This document shows positions 8,139-16,218 of a stretch of DNA of 64,000 nt, one piece after another. Each line of letters starts with the position of its first letter. Within the stretch, counting starts at the first letter, position 1. The notes under the pieces are model-generated. The model saw only the letters and a program-made list of their open reading frames with translations, was not told the origin of the DNA and searched no databases. The position numbers and the translations under genes were made by a program. The DNA is from Labrys monachus (GTDB taxonomy: Bacteria; Pseudomonadota; Alphaproteobacteria; Rhizobiales; Labraceae): contig NZ_JAUSVK010000001.1 in the NCBI RefSeq assembly GCF_030814655.1, positions 2,065,501-2,129,500 of the forward strand, given 5' to 3'.

Positions 8139-9578
8139 TCAAGCGGCAGGCGCCTGCCCGGCGGTATCCAGCGCGAAGCCCGGGGATTCACCGCGCTGCC
8201 GTTCGGCCTTCTTCACGGCCTCGATGTCCCGGAACGAGGCTGCCGGATGATCGGCCGGCAGATAGGGGCCTTCGCCGAACAGCTTTTCGCGCAGTGTCCC
8301 GGCGCGATACGCCTTGGGGTAGGCGCCGCGGCGCTGCAGTTCGGGAACGAGCAGGTCGACGATGCTCTCGAAGGTCTCGGGCGTGACGGCATAGGCGAGG
8401 TTGAAGCCGTCGATGTCGGTTTCCTCCACCCATTGCTGCAGCTGATCGGCGACGGTTGTCGGGGAACCGACGAAGACCTGGCCGACGCCGCCGACACCGC
8501 CCCATGTCGCGAGGTCGTTGACCGTCCAGGAGCGGCTGTCGGAGACCAGATTCTCGATCATCGAGGTGAGTGCATTGGGCGGGATGTCCCGGATCACGTC
8601 GGTCGGCGAGAATTGACCGAAATCGACGCCGCTCCAGCCCGACATGAAGACGAGCGAGCCGTCATAGGAGGCATAGCGCCGGTATTCGTCGAAGCGGGCC
8701 TGGGCCTTGGCATCGGTTTCGTCGACGATGACCGTCACGAGACTGTAGATCAGCAGCTTTCGCGGGTCGCGGCCGCTTTCGGCGGCGCGGCGGCGTATGT
8801 CCGAGGCGTAGGCCTTGAGAACGCTCTTCGACAGCGACCCCACGAAGACGCATTCGGCATTGCGAGCGGCAAAGGCCTTGCCGGCGCCCGATGCGCCGGC
8901 CTGGTAGAGCAGAGGCGTGCGCTGGGGCGAGGGCTCGCACATATGATAGCCTGGAACCTCGAAATATTTACCCCTGTGGCCGATCTCGTGGACCTTCTCG
9001 GGGATGGCGAAGACGCGGTTGGCGCGGTCCCGCACCACGGCGCCTTCCTCCCAGCTGCCCTCGAACAGCTTGTAGAGGACTTCGAGATATTCCTGGGCGA
9101 CATCGTAGCGATCGTCATGGCGGCGAAGCGCGTCGTCCCCGACATTGCGGGCGCCGCTGTTCAGGTAGGACGTGACGATGTTCCATCCGACCCGCCCCTT
9201 GGTGAGGTGGTCGGCCGTCGAGAGGCGCCGGGCGAAGGTATAGGGATGCTCGAACGTGGTGGAAGCGGTGATGCCGATGCCCAGATGCTCGGTCGCCATC
9301 GAGATGGGCACGGCCAGCTGCAGCGGATCGTTGACGGGGATCTGGGCCGCCTGTTCGATGGCGTGATAGGCGCTGCCCTTGTAGACGTCGTAATAGCCGA
9401 CGACGTCGGCGATGAAGATGCCGTCGAAGATGCCGCGCTCCAGCGTGGCCGCCAGCCCGGTCCAGTATTCGACATCCTTGTACTGCCAGGAACGGTCGCG
9501 GGGATGCGCCCACAGCCCGGGCGACTGGTGCCCGACGCAGTTCATCTCGAAGGCGTTGAAGTGGATCTGACGGGTCAT
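8139..9578 (-). CDS. FMN-dependent monooxygenase, NtaA/SnaA/DszA family
   Basis: 479 residues from the ATG at 9578 (MTRQIHFNAF), a luciferase-like TIM-barrel flavin monooxygenase. Family landmarks are visible: WAHPRDRS near the N-terminus, EHLGIGITASTTFEHPY, GRVGWNIVTS and YQAGASGAGKAFAA. These enzymes use FMNH2 from a separate reductase to oxidise compounds such as nitrilotriacetate, dibenzothiophene sulfone, alkylsulfides or pristinamycin. It starts 25 bp after the ABC ATPase of a sulfonate-type importer, so the imported compound is probably its substrate. No flavin reductase is nearby. The exact substrate is unknown, with an organosulfur compound most likely. Confidence 0.85.
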   Translation of the reverse strand: MTRQIHFNAFEMNCVGHQSPGLWAHPRDRSWQYKDVEYWTGLAATLERGIFDGIFIADVVGYYDVYKGSAYHAIEQAAQIPVNDPLQLAVPISMATEHLGIGITASTTFEHPYTFARRLSTADHLTKGRVGWNIVTSYLNSGARNVGDDALRRHDDRYDVAQEYLEVLYKLFEGSWEEGAVVRDRANRVFAIPEKVHEIGHRGKYFEVPGYHMCEPSPQRTPLLYQAGASGAGKAFAARNAECVFVGSLSKSVLKAYASDIRRRAAESGRDPRKLLIYSLVTVIVDETDAKAQARFDEYRRYASYDGSLVFMSGWSGVDFGQFSPTDVIRDIPPNALTSMIENLVSDSRSWTVNDLATWGGVGGVGQVFVGSPTTVADQLQQWVEETDIDGFNLAYAVTPETFESIVDLLVPELQRRGAYPKAYRAGTLREKLFGEGPYLPADHPAASFRDIEAVKKAERQRGESPGFALDTAGQAPAA

Positions 9579-9603
9579 GGATGCGGGCCTTTGCGGGGGC
9601 GGG

Positions 9604-10446
9604 TCAGGCGGCGGCGGACGAGCCGGCGAGGCGGCTGCGTTCCTGTCCCTCGGCGTGCCGGAACTCGTCGCGCAGCAGGCTCCAGACCCGATGGCGCAAT
9701 TCGGCGAAGCGCGGGTCCGAGCGCAGATCCTCGTCCCGGCCCCTGGCTTCGAGCGGGATATCGACGACATCCTTGATGCGGCCGGGCCGGGAGGTCATCA
9801 CGGCGACGCGCTGGCCGAGATAAACGGCCTCGTCGATGCCGTGGGTGATGAAGACGATCGTCTTGCCGGACGTGCGCCAGATGCGCAGCAACTCGTCCTG
9901 CAGCGTCTCGCGCGTGTGGGCGTCGAGCGCCGCGAAGGGCTCGTCCATCAGCAGCACGCCCGGATCGTAGGCCAGGCTGCGGGCGATCGCCACCCGCTGC
10001 TTCATGCCGCCCGACAATTCGTGGGGGAGGCGGTCGCCGAAGCCTTCGAGACCGACCATTGCGAGGAAATGCCGGGCCCGCTCGGCCCGCTCGCGCCGGC
10101 CGACGCCCTTGGCCTCCAGGCCGAACTCGATGTTCTTCAGGGCGCTGCGCCAAGGGAAGAGGGCATATTGCTGGAAGACGAGGCCGCGGTCGAGGGCCGG
10201 ACCGGCAATCGGCCGGCCGTCGATGAGAATACGGCCGGTGCTCGGCGCCACCAGGCCGCCGAGGAGATCGAGCAGGGTGGATTTTCCGCAGCCGCTCGGC
10301 CCGACGATCACCATGAATTCGCCGGCCTTGACCTCGAGGTTGATGTTCTCGAGCGCGGTGAAGCTGCCGCCGCCGCCGTTCCGGCCGGACGCCACCTTGA
10401 GGGGAAACGTCTTGCCGACGTTCTGGATCTGTATGGTGCTGCTCAT
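9604..10446 (-). CDS. ABC transporter ATP-binding protein, SsuB/TauB type
   Basis: 280 residues from the ATG at 10446 (MSSTIQIQ). Walker A is GPSGCGKST, the Q-loop is FQQYALFPW, the signature is LSGGMKQR and Walker B is VLLMDEPFAALD. It powers import by the permease at 11621-12463 for the binding protein at 10530-11576. The family carries sulfonates, taurine, nitrate or similar organic anions. It sits third in the operon, between the binding protein and the monooxygenase. Confidence 0.92.
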   Translation of the reverse strand: MSSTIQIQNVGKTFPLKVASGRNGGGGSFTALENINLEVKAGEFMVIVGPSGCGKSTLLDLLGGLVAPSTGRILIDGRPIAGPALDRGLVFQQYALFPWRSALKNIEFGLEAKGVGRRERAERARHFLAMVGLEGFGDRLPHELSGGMKQRVAIARSLAYDPGVLLMDEPFAALDAHTRETLQDELLRIWRTSGKTIVFITHGIDEAVYLGQRVAVMTSRPGRIKDVVDIPLEARGRDEDLRSDPRFAELRHRVWSLLRDEFRHAEGQERSRLAGSSAAA

Positions 10447-10529
10447 CTCGTCATTCCCGGAAATGATGCGGACGGGCGAGACCCGGCACGGCCAAGGCCC
10501 GCCGTCCACGCCCGCGCGGCGGCGAAGCC

Positions 10530-11576
10530 TCAGGCCGAGGCGTAGGGATTGAAGGCGTTGGTGTAGAAATCGGTGGGCTTGTATTTGCCCTTCGGCACGA
10601 TATCGGCGTCCTCGACCAGCTTCAGCCAGAAGGCGAGATCCTGCTCGTTGTTCAGGCCGTGCGTCGCCCAGCGCAGATGGCTGTAATCCTCCTTGCCGTC
10701 CCTGTTGTAGATATCCGGCAGATATTGGGTATCGAGCTTGCCGCGGTCGACGCCCAGCTTGATGACGTCGGCCGGGTGCTGGTTCGCCCAGTCGGCCGCT
10801 TCGGCGATGGCCGAGACATAGCCCTTGATCAGTTCCGGATGCTCGGCGATGAATTTGTCGGAGGCCATGGTGCCGCCACGGGTGATGAAGCGCCCTGCGA
10901 TGTCGGAGACCGAGAAGAGCTGGCGGTAGCCGCCCTTGCGGCGCAGTTGGATGTCGAGCGGCGTGTAGGCGATGATCGCATCGATTCCGCCCTGCTGCAG
11001 CACCTGCTCATACTGCGCCTGCGGCACTGGGACGATCGTCACTTCGCTCTTGTGGACGCCGCGCTTGGCCAGCCAGTCCATGGCGAACCACACGCCGGAG
11101 AATGTCGGCCATTGCGTGCCGATGCGCTTGCCCTTGAGATCCTGCGCCGTCTTGATCGGCCCATTCTCGAGGACGATGAGGCCGTCGCCGGCATTGGCCG
11201 GATCGAAAGGCAGGGTGGAGGAAACGATCTCCCTGGCCTTCAGGCCCTTGTCGAAGACGTTGATGAAATAGGCGTAGTCGGCAAAGGGAGCCAGATCGAG
11301 CGCGCCGCTGTCGAGGGCGACGGTGTATTGATCCCAGGGGATGACGGCAAAGTCCGCCTGGATGCCGTATTTGGCGAAGAAGCCCTGCGCATCCGCGACT
11401 TCGATCAGTTCGTAGCCGATGCTCCAGTTCTGATTCAGGGGCGGACGGAAGATCCTGACGGATTTCAGATCGCCGGCCCGGGCCCGAGACGGCGAGAGCA
11501 GGGGGGCGGCGACGCCGGCGAGGGCGAGCGAACCGGCAGCCGCCTTGAGGAGGGAACGGCGGGAGACGTTGGACAT
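10530..11576 (-). CDS. ABC transporter substrate-binding protein, SsuA-like
   Basis: 348 residues from the ATG at 11576. It begins with a twin-arginine-like leader (SRRSLLKAAAG) and cleavage near RARAGDL, so it is a periplasmic binding protein of the SsuA/THI5/NMT1-like fold. Characteristic stretches include YFAKYGI-type text (FFAKYGIQADF), LKGKRIGTQ and QGGIDAIIAYTP. The ligand is probably an aliphatic sulfonate or related organosulfur compound, judged from the adjacent FMN monooxygenase. It lies 44 bp after the permease in the operon. Confidence 0.85.
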   Translation of the reverse strand: MSNVSRRSLLKAAAGSLALAGVAAPLLSPSRARAGDLKSVRIFRPPLNQNWSIGYELIEVADAQGFFAKYGIQADFAVIPWDQYTVALDSGALDLAPFADYAYFINVFDKGLKAREIVSSTLPFDPANAGDGLIVLENGPIKTAQDLKGKRIGTQWPTFSGVWFAMDWLAKRGVHKSEVTIVPVPQAQYEQVLQQGGIDAIIAYTPLDIQLRRKGGYRQLFSVSDIAGRFITRGGTMASDKFIAEHPELIKGYVSAIAEAADWANQHPADVIKLGVDRGKLDTQYLPDIYNRDGKEDYSHLRWATHGLNNEQDLAFWLKLVEDADIVPKGKYKPTDFYTNAFNPYASA

Positions 11577-11620
11577 GGCAGGCTCCTTTGAAGGGGGAGG
11601 ACGGGCCGTTGCGGCTCGGA

Positions 11621-12463
11621 TCAGGGATTGACGTCCTGGCGCCAGGACGACAGCCGGCGTTCCAGGGAGACCAGCAGCCAGTTGCTGCCGATGCCGAGCA
11701 GGGCGAGCACGATGACGCCGACATAGAGCAGGTGGACGCTCATCAGATATTGGGCGTTGACGATGAGGTAGCCGAGGCCGCTGCTGGCACCGACCATCTC
11801 CGAGACGACCAGCATCAGGAAGGAATAGGTCGCGGCCAGGCGCATGCCGGTGATGATCGAGGGAACGGCGGATGGCAGCACGACCTTGAGCAGCAGCTGC
11901 CAGCTCGGCAGGTCGATCGAACGGGCATATTTGACCAGGGCCGGATCGACGCTTCTGACACCGGTGATCGTGCCGAGCAGGATCGGCCAGACGACGACCC
12001 AGTAGATGATCGCCACATTGGTGGCGTAGCCGATGCCGAAGAACAGGATGAAGGCCGGAAACAGGGAGACCGGATTGGTCTGGCGCAGCAGCTGCAGCAG
12101 CGGATTGAGGTAGGATTCGAGCGGCTTGTACCATCCGAGCAGGATGCCGAGCGGGACCGCCGTGACCACGCCGAGGCCGAAACCGCCGGCAGCGCGCCCG
12201 ACGCTGACCAGGATCTGCGGCAGCAACTGGCCGGCAAGGGCATATTCGGCGCCCTTTTCGATCACCTCGGAGAAGGGCGGCAGGAAAGTGCGGTTGATGA
12301 GGCCGAAGCGCGGCGCCAGCTCCCACAGGAGCAGAAAGGCGACGATCGCCGCCGAATTGCGCAGCACCGGCTCGACCCATTCCCGAAACCAGAGACCGGC
12401 GGGGCGAAGATCGCCTCGACGCAAGGGGGGCGAGGTCTCGTCGTGAAGAATCTGATCGGTCAT
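11621..12463 (-). CDS. ABC transporter permease, SsuC type
   Basis: 280 residues from the ATG at 12463 (MTDQILHDE). It has six predicted membrane segments and the permease EAA-like loop, here at LPSAVPSIITGMRLA, typical of the SsuC/TauC family. It is the first gene of a four-gene operon of permease, binding protein, ATPase and monooxygenase, all reading leftward. An A/T-rich promoter-like patch lies 55-93 bp upstream. An in-frame start 60 bp further upstream (MHFIRAG) is less likely. Confidence 0.9.
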   Translation of the reverse strand: MTDQILHDETSPPLRRGDLRPAGLWFREWVEPVLRNSAAIVAFLLLWELAPRFGLINRTFLPPFSEVIEKGAEYALAGQLLPQILVSVGRAAGGFGLGVVTAVPLGILLGWYKPLESYLNPLLQLLRQTNPVSLFPAFILFFGIGYATNVAIIYWVVVWPILLGTITGVRSVDPALVKYARSIDLPSWQLLLKVVLPSAVPSIITGMRLAATYSFLMLVVSEMVGASSGLGYLIVNAQYLMSVHLLYVGVIVLALLGIGSNWLLVSLERRLSSWRQDVNP

Positions 12464-12517
12464 TTCGAAATCCAGGAAGGGATGGCGGATTGCCGTCCGG
12501 CGGCCGGCTCGGATAAA

Positions 12518-12556
12518 GTGCATATAATCTATAAAATCTATCAACAAAATGGATAT
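12518..12556 (-). promoter_or_regulatory. A/T-rich promoter-like patch before the sulfonate-type operon
   Basis: This is an unusually A/T-rich stretch in a G/C-rich neighbourhood. On the minus strand TTGTTG is followed after 15-17 bases by TATATG/TATGCA, plausible -35 and -10 elements. TAGATT is repeated within it (TAGATTTTATAGATTATA), which may be a regulator target. The start point is not determined. Confidence 0.4.
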
Positions 12557-12648
12557 GTCAACCCTCACCTGCCCGAGACCGGTGATCTTCCTGGACCGGA
12601 CGGGACTGCCCGCTTCTTCCGCCGGCCTTCCGCGGCCGGCAGGGTGGG

Positions 12649-12679
12649 CCGGTGAGCGGAGGCGCAGTCCGCTCACCGG
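12649..12679 (-). terminator. Strong hairpin downstream of the AraC-type regulator
   Basis: CCGGTGAGCGGA and TCCGCTCACCGG form a perfect 12-bp stem with a 7-base loop, about 80 bp past the regulator stop codon. There is no following T-run, so termination is only probable. Confidence 0.45.
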
Positions 12680-12758
12680 GGCTGGTCGCCGGTCGTCGGG
12701 CCCCGCGTTCGTCCCGGAAAGCTCTTTGCGTTTGCGGAGCCCTCGCTTCGGCCGCGCC

Positions 12759-13856
12759 TCACGCGAAGCGTGCATCCTCTTCGGCGACGTGAGGAGGTGG
12801 CGCATCGCCCGACATCGTCCGGCCGATGCTTTGGCGCAGGGCGGTCGGCGAGACCCCGAAAGCCTCCCTGAAGCGGCGGGAGAAATTGGAAGGATGCGGA
12901 AAGCCGGTGGAGATGGCGATATCCATCAGCGACCGCTTGCTCTTGAGTACCAGCCAGCGTGCGAGATCCAGCCGCAGCCGAACATAGGCCGCGTTGGGAC
13001 GCGTGCCCGTCTCCTCCCAGAACAGGCTCTCCAGCCGGCGGGCGGAAATGCCGACCCGGCCCGCTATGTCGCTGATGCGAAGCGGCTGGCTCATGCTCTG
13101 CTCCATGATCAGAAGGGCACGCCTGACCCGATCATCGGACACGGCCTTGCCCAGGGGCGCCCTGGCCTGCGGCTCGGAGGGCGGACGGGCCCTCTCGATC
13201 TGCTGGATCTGCAGGGCCTTCTCCGTCGAGGGCAGACCGAGATGGCGTTCGACGAGATAGGCGGCGAGATCCGCCGCGCCGGCGCCGCCCGAACAGGTGA
13301 TGCGGTTGCCGTTGACGAAGAACAGGCGGTCCGCCAAAGCGGGAATATCGGGAAATTGCCGGCGAAAATCATCGACGTGATACCAGCTGACGCAGGCTTT
13401 GCGTCGGAGCAGCAGGCCGGCCCGAGCCAGGATGAAAGAACCGGTGCAGACGCCGATCAGCGGGATGCCGGCGGCGTCCGCCCTGTGCAGGAAATCGATC
13501 GCCGCCTCGTCGAGCGGGGCCTCGGCCCGCAGGAGGCCGCCGACCACCGCCACATGGCTGAAGCGGCGGGGATCGCCGAGCGGCGCAGTCGGCGCGACCT
13601 CGATGCCGGCACTGCTCCTGATCAGGTGACCGGTTGCGCTGAGCACCTCCCAGTCGCAATGCACGCGCCCGCTGCGATCGCCGACATCGCTGGCGAGGCG
13701 CAGCGTGTCCAGGAACATCGAGAAGGCCGACATCGTGAAGTCACGGCTGAGAATGAACCCGATCCTCAACGGCTTCGCGCCGGCATCGACATTCGGTATC
13801 TGAACCACCTTGCAATCCCGTTGCTCGGGCGGCTGCGGGCCTGCCGCCGCTTTCAT
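12759..13856 (-). CDS. GlxA-type AraC-family transcriptional regulator
   Basis: 365 residues from the ATG at 13856. The N-terminal DJ-1/PfpI-like domain (about residues 30-215) contains the nucleophile-elbow segment IGVCTGSFILARAGLL. The C-terminal AraC domain has two helix-turn-helix motifs, LRISDIAGRVGISARRLESLF and DIAISTGFPHPSNFSRRFREAFG (shown in part). Such regulators usually activate catabolic operons for N- or S-containing compounds. It lies 295 bp upstream of the sulfonate-type operon on the same strand, so it may control it; this is inferred. The preceding gene on the same strand is rpiA, 104 bp away. Confidence 0.88.
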   Translation of the reverse strand: MKAAAGPQPPEQRDCKVVQIPNVDAGAKPLRIGFILSRDFTMSAFSMFLDTLRLASDVGDRSGRVHCDWEVLSATGHLIRSSAGIEVAPTAPLGDPRRFSHVAVVGGLLRAEAPLDEAAIDFLHRADAAGIPLIGVCTGSFILARAGLLLRRKACVSWYHVDDFRRQFPDIPALADRLFFVNGNRITCSGGAGAADLAAYLVERHLGLPSTEKALQIQQIERARPPSEPQARAPLGKAVSDDRVRRALLIMEQSMSQPLRISDIAGRVGISARRLESLFWEETGTRPNAAYVRLRLDLARWLVLKSKRSLMDIAISTGFPHPSNFSRRFREAFGVSPTALRQSIGRTMSGDAPPPHVAEEDARFA

Positions 13857-13960
13857 GCCGGGGTCCGGCGATTGCAGCTTACAGATGGGGGAGGCGCGGG
13901 GCCAGCGCCGCGGCATGGCCCAGCGCCATGCCGGCGGCGATCGGCGATCCGGCGGAACGG

Positions 13961-14680
13961 CTATTTCCGGTAGACTTCGACGTCCGCGGTGCCGTCGGCA
14001 TGGCCGATCACGATCTCCCTGGCGATGCCGACGAACAGGCCGTGCTCGACCACGCCCGGGATCTCGTTGAAGCGGGGCGCGAGGCGATCCGGCTCGCCGA
14101 TCGCCCGCAGGTGGCAGTCGACGATGTAGTTGCCGCTGTCGGTGACGACGGGCGTGTCGCCGCCGCGACGCAGGATCGGAACCTCGGTGAAGCCGAATTC
14201 GGTGAAGAGCCTGCGAAGCTGGTGGACGGTGTTGCGCCAGCCGAACTGGACGACCTCGATGGGCAGGGGAAAACGGCCGAGCGTGTCGACGATCTTGCTG
14301 TCGTCGGCGATGCAGACCATGCGCTTGGAGGCGCGCGCCACGATCTTCTCCCACAGGAGGCAGGCGCCGCCGCCCTTGATCATGCGGCCTTCGCGATCGA
14401 CCTCGTCCGGCCCGTCCAGCGTGACCTCCAGCTCGGTGACGTCGTTGAGGTCGAGCAGCGGCACGCCGGCTTCGACGGCGACCGCGCGGGTGGCGTTGGA
14501 GGTCGGCACGCCGGCGATGCGCAGGCCGTTCCTCACTTCCTCGCCGAGCAGGCGAACCATCCAGTGCGAGGTCGTGCCCGAACCGAGGCCGACCTGCATG
14601 TCGTTCCGGAAATAGGTCGCGATGGCCTTGCGGCCGGCGGCGATCTTGGCCTTGTCCTGCTCGTTCTTCGGCTGCAACAC
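13961..14680 (-). CDS. rpiA: Ribose-5-phosphate isomerase A
   Basis: 239 residues from a GTG at 14680. It interconverts ribose-5-phosphate and ribulose-5-phosphate. Conserved RpiA stretches are seen: VGLGSGTTSHWMV (phosphate loop), LDGPDEVD, KGGGACLLWEKIVA and the DDSK motif. It is the last gene of a leftward sugar operon, 49 bp after the RpiR-type regulator. Its presence here suggests the operon yields pentose or pentulose phosphates. Whether it is the only RpiA of the cell is unknown. Confidence 0.93.
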   Translation of the reverse strand: MLQPKNEQDKAKIAAGRKAIATYFRNDMQVGLGSGTTSHWMVRLLGEEVRNGLRIAGVPTSNATRAVAVEAGVPLLDLNDVTELEVTLDGPDEVDREGRMIKGGGACLLWEKIVARASKRMVCIADDSKIVDTLGRFPLPIEVVQFGWRNTVHQLRRLFTEFGFTEVPILRRGGDTPVVTDSGNYIVDCHLRAIGEPDRLAPRFNEIPGVVEHGLFVGIAREIVIGHADGTADVEVYRK

Positions 14681-14729
14681 GCGGGGCTCCTTCGGGTCAT
14701 TCGGCCGTGTTTCGGGGGGGGGGAGGGTC

Positions 14730-15563
14730 TCAATCCATGAACTTTTCGGTCAGCCAGGGATCGAGCGCGGTGAGGTTGTCCGGCATGTTGCGCCCCTGCT
14801 TCAGGCCGATCGCCGCCACCAGCATGTTGATGACAAGGAAATGGTTCAGGCGTGCCGTCAGCGGCGTGTAGAGCTCGCTGTGCTCGTAGCGCGGAACCGG
14901 AATGACGATGTCGCTGTGGCGGGCGAGGTGGGACTGCGGCGCGGTGATGCCGATGGTGGTCACGCCGTTCTCGCGGGCGATCATGGCGACGTTCACCAGC
15001 GTGCGCGTCGCCCCGGAATGGGAGAAGAGCACCGCCACCTCGTCGCTCCTCAGCGTCGGCGCCAGCACCATCTGGCGCTGGGCGTCGAAGACCGTGCGGC
15101 AGTGCAGGCCGAGGCGGAAGAGCTTGTGCTCGGCGTCGAAGGCCACGGTCTCGGAGATGCCGAGGCCGAGCAGGAACACCGCGCGGGCCTGGATCATGGC
15201 GTCCGCCGCCTTCTCCACCGCCACCGGATCGGCATCGTCGGCGAAGCGCTTGATGGCGTTCATCGAATTGCTGAGGATCTTGCCGACGGCGTCGGCGACG
15301 CTGTCCCCCTGCTCGATGGCGCGATGCACGAAGGGGGCCGCGGGCGACAGGCCCTGGGCGAGGCGCACCTTGAATTCGGGATAGCCGCTGCAGCCGAGCC
15401 GGCGGCAGAAGCGCAGGATGGTCGGATCGGAGACGTCCGCTTCCTTCTTCAGGTCCACCATGCTCATGGTGATGACCGCTTCGGGCTGCCTGAGGATGAC
15501 CTCGGCCAGCCGCAGCTCGGCCTTGGCGAGCGAGGCCCTGATCTTGGCGACTTCCTTCAGCAT
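14730..15563 (-). CDS. MurR/RpiR-family transcriptional regulator
   Basis: 277 residues from the ATG at 15563. An N-terminal helix-turn-helix of the RpiR type (KKEADVSDPTILRFCRRLG) is followed by a SIS sugar-phosphate-binding domain at about residues 120-260 (FLLGLGISE, LFSHSGATRT). RpiR proteins sense a sugar phosphate and often repress transport and catabolic genes. Two sites close to the HexR/RpiR palindrome TGTAGTWWWACTACA lie upstream of the aldehyde dehydrogenase and the binding-protein gene and are the best candidate operators. It is embedded in the operon, 7 bp after the HAD gene. Confidence 0.9.
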   Translation of the reverse strand: MLKEVAKIRASLAKAELRLAEVILRQPEAVITMSMVDLKKEADVSDPTILRFCRRLGCSGYPEFKVRLAQGLSPAAPFVHRAIEQGDSVADAVGKILSNSMNAIKRFADDADPVAVEKAADAMIQARAVFLLGLGISETVAFDAEHKLFRLGLHCRTVFDAQRQMVLAPTLRSDEVAVLFSHSGATRTLVNVAMIARENGVTTIGITAPQSHLARHSDIVIPVPRYEHSELYTPLTARLNHFLVINMLVAAIGLKQGRNMPDNLTALDPWLTEKFMD

Positions 15564-15570
15564 GGCGCCC

Positions 15571-16218
15571 TCAATCCGTCGCCACTGCGCCCGGCAGCAG
15601 GTCGGCAAAGCGGGCGAGGCGGGCCTGCGCCGCGACGGCGACGGCCGGGCCCGTGCCCCAGTCGACGATGCGGCAGGCGATGTTGGCGGCGGCGGCGCAG
15701 TCGCGGTCGATGACGGTATCGCCGACATAGACGACGTCCTGCGGTGCGACGCCGAGCGCCTCGACGGCATGCAGCAGCGCGCGCGGATCCGGCTTGGTGA
15801 AGGGCGTGGTATCCGCGCCAACCACCACCGACATCAGCGGGAGCAGGCCGAAATGGTCGAGCACGATCTCGGCGAGCTCCTGCAGCTTGTTGGTGCAGAC
15901 GCCGAGCCGGATGCCCGCCCCATGCAGCGCCTCGAGGGCGGGCTTGGCATCGGCGTAGAGCCTGGACGACTCCACCGGGTTGGCGCGGTAATAGGCGATA
16001 TAGGTGGCGACGTCCCGATCGAGGTCGTCGGTCCGGACATCCAGCGCCGCGAAGAGCTTGGCCACCAGCGCCCGCGCGCCTTCCCCGATGAAGCCCTCGA
16101 CGAAGGCGACCTCCTGCGGCGGCGCCCCGCGGTCGGCCAGCAGCCGGTTCATGGACAAAGTGATGTCCGGGGCGCTGTCGACCAGGGTTCCGTCGAGATC
16201 GAAAATGGCAGCCTTCAT
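15571..16218 (-). CDS. HAD-family phosphatase, phosphoglycolate phosphatase-like
   Basis: 215 residues with all HAD motifs: nucleophile DLDGTLVDS near the N-terminus, motif II CTNK, motif III lysine (TKPDP) and motif IV GDTVIDRD. The cap domain at about residues 15-80 is of the Gph type. It overlaps the kinase gene by four bases (ATGA), so translation is coupled. In the pathway it may remove phosphate from a two-carbon or sugar phosphate product such as phosphoglycolate. The true substrate cannot be told from sequence. Confidence 0.87.
   Translation of the reverse strand: MKAAIFDLDGTLVDSAPDITLSMNRLLADRGAPPQEVAFVEGFIGEGARALVAKLFAALDVRTDDLDRDVATYIAYYRANPVESSRLYADAKPALEALHGAGIRLGVCTNKLQELAEIVLDHFGLLPLMSVVVGADTTPFTKPDPRALLHAVEALGVAPQDVVYVGDTVIDRDCAAAANIACRIVDWGTGPAVAVAAQARLARFADLLPGAVATD

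Larger units (their letters stand above)
12464..12758. other. Intergenic region, regulator end / transporter promoter
   Basis: No gene is supported. The right part holds a strong hairpin downstream of the AraC-type gene, and the left part holds an A/T-rich promoter-like patch for the sulfonate-type operon. Both are listed separately. Confidence 0.55.
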
